From Youngiibacter fragilis 232.1 (GTDB lineage Bacteria > Bacillota > Clostridia > Clostridiales > Clostridiaceae), in assembly GCF_000495435.3 (NCBI RefSeq), contig NZ_AXUN02000179.1:51890-115889 (forward strand): a stretch of DNA of 64,000 bases, given 5' to 3'. Position numbers and translations under genes: made by a program. Within the stretch, counting starts at the first letter, position 1. The number at the start of each line of letters is the position of its first letter. This document shows positions 32,773-40,664 of the stretch, in pieces. A model generated the notes under the pieces. It was given only the letters and a program-made list of their open reading frames with translations. It was not told the origin of the DNA and did no database searches.

Positions 32773-33949
32773 GGAACACCTCACAATTCTGAATGAAATA
32801 AGCAACAACAATATGACATGCTCGAAGGAACTTGCTGCCAACTTGTGACTTGTTTCTTATCCATTCCGCTAACTGATCTACAATTTCTTCCTGAGTTAAT
32901 CGACCGTTATCCAACTTTTTATATGCAGTGTTGACTTCGGACGCAATAAGGTCAAAATCCCCAGTACCGTCACGATCCATAGAAGAAAATAAGTCATTAA
33001 TGTAGTTGTAATATTTTAGAACGCGAGTTATCTCATCATTTTTAAGCATATGATTTTCAGGCTTAATTTTCTGGTCAATCCTCAGAGCATCCATTGAAAG
33101 TTCCACAAGCTCCGACTCATCAAAATCGCTCATTAAACCATCCAAGACCGTCTGAATATCATCTTCCAACGTCATGTCATTGACATCAACACGTAAAGAA
33201 TAGTTTGCAACCATTTGGTCTTTGATTGCTTTTAACTTTTGATATTCTTCCTTTGTAGGCTCAACTAGGTATTCCTCTGCATGTTTTTCACATAGTATTA
33301 TTTTATTTCCTTGTGAATCAATACGCCTTGGTACTGCAATATTATTGAATTCATCTTCAAGCCCTGTTATGTCTTCAGGATATACGTTTACGATCCTGTA
33401 CTTCTTCATTACAGTGTTCTTCACTTGTTTCACGAGTGAGGTATGGCATATAGGGCATTCATAGCCAGCCTCAGCAAGTAATGGTATGTCATCACCATCA
33501 ACAGGAACGGCTATTTGTTTGTTGGGTCTGCTAATAGCATATAAAAAAGACATCGCAAGGAATTTATTTATTTCTCCTGCTCTGCATAAAGCCTCAAGAG
33601 ATTGTTTTTTGCTGGCTGCAACCGATTTGTCGTTTTCCAATAGCTTTATCAAATCCTCACAAGCATCGTCAATAGTATGAACATTTAACTTAGAGTCAAC
33701 TTCATCTTCAAAGTACTTTATAGCCGTAGCTATGACATCCCGTCTAGCTGCGGCTGTTTTTATTGCCTCGTGAACATCAGCGTTACGCTTGACCAAATTT
33801 GTCACCATCTTGCCATCAACGTCAACAAGGACACAACTCTGCTGCGCAACCGAATTCAAAAGCAGTCTACCGGCTGCTTCCTGTTTATTGTCTTCGGCAA
33901 GGCCACGCTGCATTGTCTTTATGTAAGCGGAAATATTGAATTCGCTCAT
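32756..33949 (-). CDS. ABC-3C system protein with zinc/HNH-like treble clef and C-terminal domain
   Basis: A 397-residue protein. Residues 1-150 are helical, 160-230 hold a zinc-binding motif: C165-x2-C168 (ECPICHTSL) and C220-x2-H223 (ILCEKHAEEY) around VNVYPEDITGLEDEF. This resembles an HNH fold whose first His position reads Asn, so activity may be lost or altered. The C-terminal 160 residues match the size and helical character of ABC-3C C-terminal domains. First gene of the operon; GGAGG site before the ATG. Effector role is inferred. Confidence 0.78.
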   Translation of the reverse strand: MSEFNISAYIKTMQRGLAEDNKQEAAGRLLLNSVAQQSCVLVDVDGKMVTNLVKRNADVHEAIKTAAARRDVIATAIKYFEDEVDSKLNVHTIDDACEDLIKLLENDKSVAASKKQSLEALCRAGEINKFLAMSFLYAISRPNKQIAVPVDGDDIPLLAEAGYECPICHTSLVKQVKNTVMKKYRIVNVYPEDITGLEDEFNNIAVPRRIDSQGNKIILCEKHAEEYLVEPTKEEYQKLKAIKDQMVANYSLRVDVNDMTLEDDIQTVLDGLMSDFDESELVELSMDALRIDQKIKPENHMLKNDEITRVLKYYNYINDLFSSMDRDGTGDFDLIASEVNTAYKKLDNGRLTQEEIVDQLAEWIRNKSQVGSKFLRACHIVVAYFIQNCEVFREISE

Positions 33950-34402
33950 TTGTATCCTCCTTCCCGTATGTTGGAAAAATCATGGCAATTTCATAGCAAT
34001 CTGGCGGCAATTACTTTTCGAGGCTAACAAACTACAATTATTTATGTAAGAGGGGCCCGCAAATAGCGCACAAAAACATGCCCGTGAGCCACCTTTACAA
34101 ATCATACCACAGGTTTTCGCAATAATCAATTTTATTTTGCGTTCGCGAAAACAATTCGTTAACAGCAATCATTCATTTGCGAAAGCACTGTGATTTATCA
34201 CCTTATAGGACATCCCCTGATCAAGGATGATTCCAGACCTATCGGGTGAACAACTGAATAACTGCAGCCAGCCTACTGGAATAGCTGGTCGCCAATTCTG
34301 AAGCGGGAGTTATCCCATTCGGACGGTCGACTATTGCCTTTTTGGCTGGTGCACGTCATGTGAGCTCTCGCTTCGCTTTAAAGCCGAAGGAGGGCTCATA
34401 TT
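33950..34402. other. Gap between defence operon and sigma-like gene
   Basis: Besides the promoter and inverted repeat described separately, this gap contains the operon leader, in which GGGC and GCCC segments could pair (34058-34086), and the untranslated region of the plus-strand sigma-like gene with its AAGGAGGG site. Another TTGCGAAAG-like half-site lies near 34178. I see no additional gene. Confidence 0.5.
34101..34129 (-). promoter_or_regulatory. Sigma-A type promoter of the ABC-3C/methylase operon
   Basis: On the minus strand TTGATT (34124-34129) and TATGAT (34101-34106, with TGG before it) are separated by exactly 17 bases. Transcription would start near 34094 and give a leader of about 145 bases before the first gene. 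An inverted repeat, GTTTTCGC (34113-34120) and GCGAAAAC (34145-34152), overlaps the spacer and upstream side and could be an operator for the operon's Xre protein. Confidence 0.7.
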
Positions 34403-34984
34403 ATGACAAATTCAGACAATCAGAAGTATTTCATCCCTATGGAAGTTACCAAAGAGACGATCAAAGATTTCAACTTAGATCGCTCGCAGGTAGTGCCAGC
34501 AAAAATCGGAAATAAAGTTGTGTCCGCTATTATGGTTCCGGCAACAAAAGAACAGTATGAGGCGTTCATGCAACCTCTTTGGGCGGAAATGAGGCGTGAT
34601 GAACGTAGCCGCCGCTGCACAGTTAGTGATGGTAAAGGTAAGCTCAAACGTTGCGAATTGGACTGTAAGTCCTGCGAAAAGATGAAGGACGGAGCTCCGC
34701 TTTCACTTGAGTCTTTCTTCGAAGAAACAGAGCTTGAATTTGAGGACCCCGACGCGAATCAGTGCGAAGCAATCCTAACTGCAATGCTCTTTGAAGACCT
34801 TCTAGAAAAGCTACGTCAGCAAGCACCAGATTTAGCGAGCATTTTTGAAATGCTCTATGATGGGAAATCTCAGTACGCAATAGCCGAGCTAATTGGCAAG
34901 CCACAAACGACTATCAATTATATGATTAAGCGTATGCGTATGATACTCCAGCAGCATGTTGGTCATGAAGATTTAGGAGTATAA
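34403..34984 (+). CDS. Sigma-70 region 4-like protein of conjugative-element type
   Basis: A 193-residue protein: N-terminal segment YFIPMEVTKETIKDFNLDRS, a Cys-rich middle (RRCTVSDGKGKLKRCELDCK), and a C-terminal helix-turn-helix (YAIAELIGKPQTTINYMIKR). Proteins of this organisation are common next to the excisionase and integrase genes of clostridial integrative conjugative elements. Here neither follows, so this is probably an orphan left after loss of such an element. It is convergent with region 3 and divergent from the defence operon, with AAGGAGGG before the ATG. Confidence 0.8.
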   Translation: MTNSDNQKYFIPMEVTKETIKDFNLDRSQVVPAKIGNKVVSAIMVPATKEQYEAFMQPLWAEMRRDERSRRCTVSDGKGKLKRCELDCKSCEKMKDGAPLSLESFFEETELEFEDPDANQCEAILTAMLFEDLLEKLRQQAPDLASIFEMLYDGKSQYAIAELIGKPQTTINYMIKRMRMILQQHVGHEDLGV

Positions 34985-35230
34985 AAAACGAGGCGGTAGT
35001 TCCACAACGGGTCTGCCGCCATAAAATTATTACAACAGTTCTCTAGCTTCAACCCCAGGCCAAAACAACAGTTCCCATAACTCGCAGAGCAAAAAGTAGT
35101 TCTCTATCCTCAACCTAACAATTCCGTTAAGGCCTACACTACTTATGAGAGACAAAAACAAAGGTTTCCAGCAATCGGCGATTATAACCGAAAGTCTGGA
35201 AACCTTTGATTTAAGCCTTTCTAAGCCTTT
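34985..35230. other. Gene-free region after the sigma-like gene
   Basis: Contains a hairpin right after the stop (GGCGGTAG 34992-34999 with CTGCCGCC 35013-35020), a possible weak terminator without U-tract, and an inverted repeat CAAAGGTTTCCAG (35160-35172) with CTGGAAACCTTTG (35197-35209). The latter lies directly downstream of the rlmD-type stop codon on the minus strand. The plus-strand frame 35145-35432 is not a credible gene because it spans these repeats and the scars. Confidence 0.45.
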
Positions 35231-35272
35231 TTATTTATCTTTGCGTGACATCAAGACAACAGTCTCAACGTG
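35231..35272 (-). pseudogene. rlmD: Last codons of an rlmD/rumA-type 23S rRNA (uracil-C5) methyltransferase gene
   Basis: The minus strand reads HVETVVLMSRKDK and then a stop. HVETVVLMSR is the hallmark C-terminus of RlmD/RumA-family methyltransferases. No body of the gene precedes it: 36 bases upstream stands an in-frame-like DMFPRT followed by a stop. The 3' end of this gene is a well-known integration site for clostridial and streptococcal mobile elements, so this is best read as an attachment-site scar rather than an expressed gene. Confidence 0.65.
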
Positions 35273-35308
35273 GCTCGAGAGGACAGCATTGATGTCATTT
35301 GCACCTTA

Positions 35309-35379
35309 CGTTCTCGGGAACATATCAATGGTTTTTTTGCTGTTTTTCTCGAAACCGACGTTCTTGGAAACATATCAAC
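35309..35379 (-). repeat. Two further copies of the rlmD DMFPRT segment (attachment scars)
   Basis: On the minus strand GATATGTTCCCGAGAACG (35309-35326) reads DMFPRT, and GATATGTTTCCAAGAACG (35359-35376) reads DMFPRT again, 50 bases apart. In RlmD proteins DMFPRT-like residues directly precede HVETVVL. Repeated, interrupted copies suggest successive integrations or excisions at the same gene end. Confidence 0.55.
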
Positions 35380-35413
35380 GGAAATATTTTTCAATATTTC
35401 CGTTGATATGTTT
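35368..35413. repeat. Perfect 21-bp inverted repeat with 4-base loop
   Basis: Arms 35368-35388 and 35393-35413 are exact complements (AAACATATCAACGGAAATATT) around TTTC. It follows the stop codon of the 35417-36562 gene on the minus strand and could terminate transcription from both sides; its arm also contains the VDMF-coding sequence of the scar, so it may have arisen by inverted duplication at an attachment site. Confidence 0.7.
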
Positions 35414-35416
35414 TTA

Positions 35417-36562
35417 TCATTTTCTTGGATGAATTTTGGTAAATGTTAAGTCAATCTTTTCACCAATAGATTTGCTATATACTTTTTGTCCCTCATTCAA
35501 TAATGTCACAATTGTTTTTTTAAGAAGTAGTTGAGTTTCTGAATCCATGCTTCTATATTTGTTTATCATCCCATCAATCACTTTTAACTTTTCTTTTGAT
35601 AATTCATTGAATGTTTGTGCACCTGTTACTTGAATAATTTCAAAGAGAGCATCTATGAAATGTTCTCTTTGTTCTATTGATAAATTATCAAGCCACAATC
35701 GTATTGTGTTATCAAAATCGCGGCAATTTTTACTCAATTCCCCGTTATAAACAAAATTCGGACCTTTAACTTCCCATAAAAAGGCATCATGCTGTAATAT
35801 GCCATATCCGCTGCTATCAATAACCTTAAAATTTTCTCCATGTTCCAAAAGCATACCCACCACTGAAGATTTAGGGATTATTGTATTTACTTTATCTGCA
35901 ACACTTTGATAACCTTCACTTTCAATGATACTTTTGTGAAATCCAGGTCCATCATTATTGTAAATATTTAAGACCTTATCTCTTATCTCACTTTTTATGT
36001 GTGTTGCAGCATAAACAGCAAGATTTCCCCCTTTCGAATGACCACCAAGATAAAACCTCCCCTTAAGATTAGAAATAATACAATTTACATAAGATGCAGC
36101 CTGTTTTTGCGCCAACACTTCATCTATAAAACTCATGCGTAAATTTTCTTTCCAACCGGCTATTGTGTTATCGGTGCCTCGAAAAGCAATAAAATACTCA
36201 TCACAAGCAATTGAAAATATCACTGCAGAAAACTGATTTGAAATTTGGTGGTCAACTCGATTCACATATCCAAATAAGTTTATGTTTTGAAAACGAGCTG
36301 TCTTTGCAGCTCTTATAAGCAGTTCAGCAATCTTTTCCGGAAAATAGTAGTTCACGTATTCAGAGGGTGGTAGCTTACTAGCCATAAATTTATTTGCTAA
36401 ATCTAATAATGTTATTTTACTGTCATTAATTTCGTGGGGAACGCTTCCATCTAATTTTAAATATGACAGGTTCGATAGTATCAAATTATCGACTTCATTA
36501 AAACTATCACTCGCAAAACTTAAATCTCCCCGCCAATCTAAATAATCTAAGATATTAGCCAT
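35417..36562 (-). CDS. Mbeg1-like (DUF2974) alpha/beta hydrolase
   Basis: A 381-residue lipase-like protein. The nucleophile elbow is YLGGHSKGGNLAVYAA (GxSxG with Ser in HSKG), preceded by AFRGTDNTIAGWKENL as the oxyanion-loop region typical of class 3-like/Mbeg1 lipases; later DGPGFHK supplies an acid and LQHDAFLW a likely catalytic His. No signal peptide, so intracellular. Lowest gene of the AT-rich lipid cluster, separated from the kinase gene by 139 bases. Substrate unknown. Confidence 0.88.
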   Translation of the reverse strand: MANILDYLDWRGDLSFASDSFNEVDNLILSNLSYLKLDGSVPHEINDSKITLLDLANKFMASKLPPSEYVNYYFPEKIAELLIRAAKTARFQNINLFGYVNRVDHQISNQFSAVIFSIACDEYFIAFRGTDNTIAGWKENLRMSFIDEVLAQKQAASYVNCIISNLKGRFYLGGHSKGGNLAVYAATHIKSEIRDKVLNIYNNDGPGFHKSIIESEGYQSVADKVNTIIPKSSVVGMLLEHGENFKVIDSSGYGILQHDAFLWEVKGPNFVYNGELSKNCRDFDNTIRLWLDNLSIEQREHFIDALFEIIQVTGAQTFNELSKEKLKVIDGMINKYRSMDSETQLLLKKTIVTLLNEGQKVYSKSIGEKIDLTFTKIHPRK

Positions 36563-36701
36563 GATAACGCCTCCCCTCTAATTTAGATATTCAGAATTGA
36601 TGACTACTAATAAACTCAATCACTAAAATCACCTTTTCTAGTTTCCATGAGCTAATTTTAGAAATTGTTTTTGCTGCGCCAAGAGCAATCTAACTTTGAA
36701 A

Positions 36702-37631
36702 TTAAGCCTTTCTCCTTAAAAGGTTCTTTTTTATACTTAAAACATTCCTATTCACACCTAATACAGATATTGCATTCTTTACACATTCAATCCTTAAAGG
36801 AAAATCAGGGCCTCTTTCACCATCAATATCAGTTATTAAAGTATTATCCTCAGTTTCAATGTAGAGTTCATCCGTCTGAAAATACAAAAGGCCTACAGGT
36901 TCTTCTAGATGATCTCCCTTGAGAAATTTTATAAGGAGTGGAAATAGCTCCACTAAAGATTCTGCCTTTATTAAAATTACATCCAACTTGCCGTCATTTC
37001 CGTGCGCTCTGTATGCAAGTTCAATATTCCCCGCCATTCTTCCGTTAAATACAAGTATCATGTACATGTCTCCGTTGTATTTTGCATCTTTGGAAGTAAT
37101 CTTTACAGGTATCTTTTTGAAATTAGGTATCTGTTCAATACCCTTTAAATAATATGCAAGCTTTCCAATAGAATTTTTAAACTTGTTATCTGTTTTTTGA
37201 GACACGTCTGTAAATAAACCGGTGCTTGCCACATTAACAAAATATCTGTCATTTACTTTACCTAAATCCATTTTCATAGGTCTACTTACAAGTATCTGTC
37301 GGCATGCATCTATAATATCTATAGGCATTCCAATATACTTACTGAAATCATTGGCTGTTCCTGTAGGCAGAATCCCAATTGGTAAATCAACCTTCAATTC
37401 CATCATCTGATTTATTAATAAGTCGACGGTTCCGTCTCCACCTGCTACAAGAATATGAGAATAACCGCAGTTTATATCTTCTAAAGCTTTCTCCATGTTA
37501 TATATATCGTCTAATCTAATGGGGAAAATGGCATATCCTTTTTGTTGATAAACTTTGATTATTCCATCCAGCTTATCAATAATCGCGCTATCTCCAGCAC
37601 TAGGATTATATATGAATTTAACTTTTTTCAT
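36702..37631 (-). CDS. Diacylglycerol kinase-like lipid kinase (YegS/DagK family)
   Basis: A 309-residue protein with the family motifs FIYNPSAG near the start, the nucleotide loop HILVAGGDGTVDLLINQMM and PIGILPTGTANDFSKYIG. These enzymes phosphorylate diacylglycerol or related lipids at the membrane surface. The ATG at 37631 (MKKVKFIYN) is preferred over a TTG four codons earlier, though the ribosome site is ambiguous. The AT-rich third positions match its neighbours. Likely recycles diacylglycerol produced by lipid turnover in this cluster. Confidence 0.9.
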   Translation of the reverse strand: MKKVKFIYNPSAGDSAIIDKLDGIIKVYQQKGYAIFPIRLDDIYNMEKALEDINCGYSHILVAGGDGTVDLLINQMMELKVDLPIGILPTGTANDFSKYIGMPIDIIDACRQILVSRPMKMDLGKVNDRYFVNVASTGLFTDVSQKTDNKFKNSIGKLAYYLKGIEQIPNFKKIPVKITSKDAKYNGDMYMILVFNGRMAGNIELAYRAHGNDGKLDVILIKAESLVELFPLLIKFLKGDHLEEPVGLLYFQTDELYIETEDNTLITDIDGERGPDFPLRIECVKNAISVLGVNRNVLSIKKNLLRRKA

Positions 37632-37681
37632 TATTAATCCCAATTCTCCTTTATATTCTTAACATTACATTATTAATGAAT

Positions 37682-38230
37682 TCAAAGCTCATAAGTTTCT
37701 CTTTGACATCTACTTAAGAGCTTTCGAATAAATCTATCACTGTTATTTCTGTCTCTTAGATTAAAAATTTCCGCCGTCGAACAATACTTATCTACAAAAG
37801 AAACGATGAAAGATTCTTTGTATTTGGGCAACCTGATGGTAAGCGGCCACATATGCTTCTCAATAATGTCTTTCTCTATTACATTCAAGCAAAAATTTTC
37901 GTTAGCATTTTTTAAAGCAGTAACTGGATGAGTGAAGCCGTGTAATCCATGTCCTGATTTGGTTATATGCCAATCATACAAAAAAAAATCATGCAGCAAC
38001 GCCCCCCTTGCAGCCGATTTGTAATCAAGCTCCAAACCTCTGCAAACCAAATAACTGTTGTATGACACATCTATGCTATGTTCAAGACATGTTATATTGC
38101 TGTGTTGTATAAGCTTATTCATTGAGATCACAGTTTCATTTTGAATCAAATCGCTAATGCAATTTTCAAATTCACTATAGCTACTTGAATCTGATCTTAA
38201 TTTCATCTTTGATTTTATTAATTCTACCAT
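37682..38230 (-). CDS. HD-domain phosphohydrolase-like protein
   Basis: A 182-residue protein with the HD signature: CLEHSIDVSYNSYLVCRGLE (His) and ARGALLHDFFLYDWH (HD pair), followed by HGFTHPVTALKNANENF and IIEKHMWPLTIRLP. It fits small uncharacterised HD hydrolases found beside CmpB-like membrane proteins in clostridia. Metal-dependent phosphohydrolase activity is likely, substrate unknown. It overlaps the upstream membrane protein gene by 50 bases, with AAGGAG before its own ATG. Confidence 0.85.
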   Translation of the reverse strand: MVELIKSKMKLRSDSSSYSEFENCISDLIQNETVISMNKLIQHSNITCLEHSIDVSYNSYLVCRGLELDYKSAARGALLHDFFLYDWHITKSGHGLHGFTHPVTALKNANENFCLNVIEKDIIEKHMWPLTIRLPKYKESFIVSFVDKYCSTAEIFNLRDRNNSDRFIRKLLSRCQRETYEL

Positions 38231-38900
38231 TTAAAACACTCCTTACGTCACGGTTCATAATACCCGCATTTAAAATCAGTAACCGTGGAAATGCAAGAAA
38301 AATTCGTTTATATTCAATAATCTTATCATAATACTTATTGACTGAAAAATCAGAATATTTAAGAATAACTATTCTTAAATCCACTATATCCATTACCGAT
38401 TTTATTGTATCTGCAAGAAAGTATATTATTAAAACTATAGAAAAATATATCTTTGTTTGTATCGGAATAGAAATATATATTTTTAAAATTTCAGGATGAA
38501 TTACCTGTAGCATTAGGAATGCCAATAAACCCCACAGAAGCGAATATTTCAGGCAAATATACCCATGCAAATTCAAAGCACAATCACTATAGTCCCACCA
38601 CTTGCAGTTGAAAAATTTTTCCAAAGCAGCACCTGTGATATATTCCAAAATTGTAGTCAGGATAACCGAAAATAATATTCCTATCACATATAATGTTAAT
38701 CCATGTTCAAAAATACCATTGGCCCATTTCGCACCTAGGATAATCATAACTGCACCGAACCCATAAATCGGACAAAAGGGCCCGATTAAAAACCCTCTGT
38801 TTATAAACTTCCTTTCAATTGTGCTGGCAAATATAGTCTCCATCAGCCATCCTAAAAAGGAATATATAGCAAAAAATAATATCAAGTCTAGAAAATACAT
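38181..38900 (-). CDS. CmpB-like integral membrane protein ('putative ABC transporter permease')
   Basis: A 239-residue protein with about five membrane segments (residues 4-22, 40-58, 70-90, 115-135, 150-175) and the family motifs YSFLGWLMETIF, NRGFLIGPFCPIYGFGAV and LEYITGAALEKFF with KWWDYSD. The database label as ABC permease is weakly founded, since no ATPase partner is present. It resides in the cytoplasmic membrane. Overlap with the HD gene suggests the two act together. Confidence 0.87.
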   Translation of the reverse strand: MYFLDLILFFAIYSFLGWLMETIFASTIERKFINRGFLIGPFCPIYGFGAVMIILGAKWANGIFEHGLTLYVIGILFSVILTTILEYITGAALEKFFNCKWWDYSDCALNLHGYICLKYSLLWGLLAFLMLQVIHPEILKIYISIPIQTKIYFSIVLIIYFLADTIKSVMDIVDLRIVILKYSDFSVNKYYDKIIEYKRIFLAFPRLLILNAGIMNRDVRSVLNGRINKIKDEIKIRFK

Positions 38901-38933
38901 ATAATTCCACCCACTTCATTCATTGAGCCCTTT

Positions 38934-40628
38934 TTATTTTAAACGCGTAGACCGAAGTATCGATAATATTAAGCCTACAATAATGAAACTTGCAACAATC
39001 AGTCCCACCTTTAAAGCGGTAATGCTTAGAGTATATACTTCTATATCCGCATAGCCACTCCCCCCTATACCTATCACAATTCCTGCTATTATTATGCTTA
39101 CAGCCAGCAATACTACACTAAAAGTAATCCTGTTGAAAATCTTTTCAAAACGTTTTTCGACGGATTCAATGCCTTTCATTTGAAACTGCATGGTAAATTC
39201 GTCATCTTCCAATTTTCTTAAATAATTATGAAAAATAGAAGGAAATCCCCTTAATAAGCTCCCGTAATCCAATGCTCCGCCTATAAATTCCACACCTATT
39301 TTTTCGGGAGAAAATGATTTAAACATAAGATTTCTTGCTATAGGATCTGCGATTTCCAATACGTTTAATTCGGGATCCAGTTTTGCAACCAGTCCTTCCA
39401 ATGTAACAAGAGTTTTAGCAAGCATTGTAAATTCACTTGGAATTACAATATTATATGAAAAAGCAAGGTTGAAAACCTCTTTAAAGACTTCACCTACTTT
39501 TATTTCATTTAAAGGAATAGATAAATATTTATCACGCAAAGCATCAATTTCCCGTTCTAATTTTTTCATATTTACGTGATGAGTCATGGCATCTATAGCA
39601 ATTATTGCTTCCAAAATCAATCTACTGTTTTTAAAAGTAATTCCCATAAGCATTTTCAAAAACTGTAATTTGCGTTCATCATTTAATTTACCTATCATGC
39701 CAAAATCAAGGAAAGTAATTTCATTATCAGGCAATACCATAATATTACCCGGGTGGGGATCTCCATGAAAAAAACCGTCTCTCAAAATTTGATTGAATAT
39801 TGTTATACCGAGGTTTCTGGCTATTAATTTACGGTCTAGTCCTGCTACGTCCAATGCCTCGAAATCATTTAGCGGTATACCGTCTATATACTCCATTGTT
39901 AAAACACGTCTTGTAGTATGAATCCAGCTTATATCGGGCACACTAATTCCCTTGTCTTTTGAGAAGTTTTCCTTGAACGTTTCTGCGTTTTCTCCTTCAA
40001 TTCTAAAATCCAGTTCATTTTTCAGCGTGCTTTCAAATTCCTGTACCGTTTTAGTGAAATTATAAAGCTTTCCGTACTTTGTATGGTGATCTATAAAAGA
40101 TGCGAGATCTTTCAACACCATTAAGTCAAGATCAATATTTCTTTCAATCCCCGGTCTTTGAATTTTTACTACCACTTTTCTGCCTGAGTTCAGCCTGGCA
40201 AGATGAACCTGGGCTATTGATGCGGCTGCAAGTGGAATTTCATTAAATTCCCTATAGATGTTTCCAAGTTTGTCATCAAATTCACTTTCTATCAAAGATT
40301 TCACATCATCAAATGGAAAAGGAGGAACCGCATCCTGCAACTTTTCAAGCTCTACAATAACATCATGTGGAAGGATATCCGGCCTTGTACTAAGTATCTG
40401 GCCAAGCTTTATAAACGTTGTGCCGAGTTCCTCCAAAGAAAGCCTCAGGCGCCCGCCTGTAGATAGCTTTTCATCAATACTTTCATCTTTCTCTTCAATC
40501 TTTTTTCTAATATTGATGTAGTCAAATATTCCAAGTTGATCGATAATCGTACCAAAGCCGTGTTTGACAAATACAAAGATAATTTGTCTGTACCTCTTAA
40601 TATGTCTATAACGACTTAAATCCACCAA
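38934..40628 (-). CDS. AarF/UbiB-family ABC1 atypical kinase
   Basis: A 564-residue UbiB-type protein: GTTFIKLGQILSTRPDILP (the KxGQ motif), AAASIAQVHLARL as the Ala-rich loop, VVVKIQRPGI with the catalytic lysine, GFFHGDPHPGNIMVLPDN and ITFLDFGMIGKL. Two membrane helices close the C-terminus (about 500-555). UbiB family members support quinone or isoprenoid lipid metabolism; clostridia mostly lack ubiquinone, so a role in another lipid is likely. Placed directly after FabH. Confidence 0.93.
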   Translation of the reverse strand: MVDLSRYRHIKRYRQIIFVFVKHGFGTIIDQLGIFDYINIRKKIEEKDESIDEKLSTGGRLRLSLEELGTTFIKLGQILSTRPDILPHDVIVELEKLQDAVPPFPFDDVKSLIESEFDDKLGNIYREFNEIPLAAASIAQVHLARLNSGRKVVVKIQRPGIERNIDLDLMVLKDLASFIDHHTKYGKLYNFTKTVQEFESTLKNELDFRIEGENAETFKENFSKDKGISVPDISWIHTTRRVLTMEYIDGIPLNDFEALDVAGLDRKLIARNLGITIFNQILRDGFFHGDPHPGNIMVLPDNEITFLDFGMIGKLNDERKLQFLKMLMGITFKNSRLILEAIIAIDAMTHHVNMKKLEREIDALRDKYLSIPLNEIKVGEVFKEVFNLAFSYNIVIPSEFTMLAKTLVTLEGLVAKLDPELNVLEIADPIARNLMFKSFSPEKIGVEFIGGALDYGSLLRGFPSIFHNYLRKLEDDEFTMQFQMKGIESVEKRFEKIFNRITFSVVLLAVSIIIAGIVIGIGGSGYADIEVYTLSITALKVGLIVASFIIVGLILSILRSTRLK

Positions 40629-40664
40629 ACAATCACAACCCTCCTAATATTTTATGTCCTGTTT

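Noticed and set aside
23575..34129. Classification of the operon as BREX or DISARM
   Set aside because: No PglZ phosphatase, BrxC-type ATPase, or DrmA/DrmB helicase genes are present; only the presence of large methylases is shared.
35145..35432. Plus-strand 95-codon frame
   Set aside because: It spans two inverted repeats and the antisense of the rlmD tail, has no ribosome site and no recognisable protein pattern.
38181..38900. CmpB-like protein as part of an ABC transporter
   Set aside because: No ATPase or binding protein gene is adjacent, and the family label is historical.
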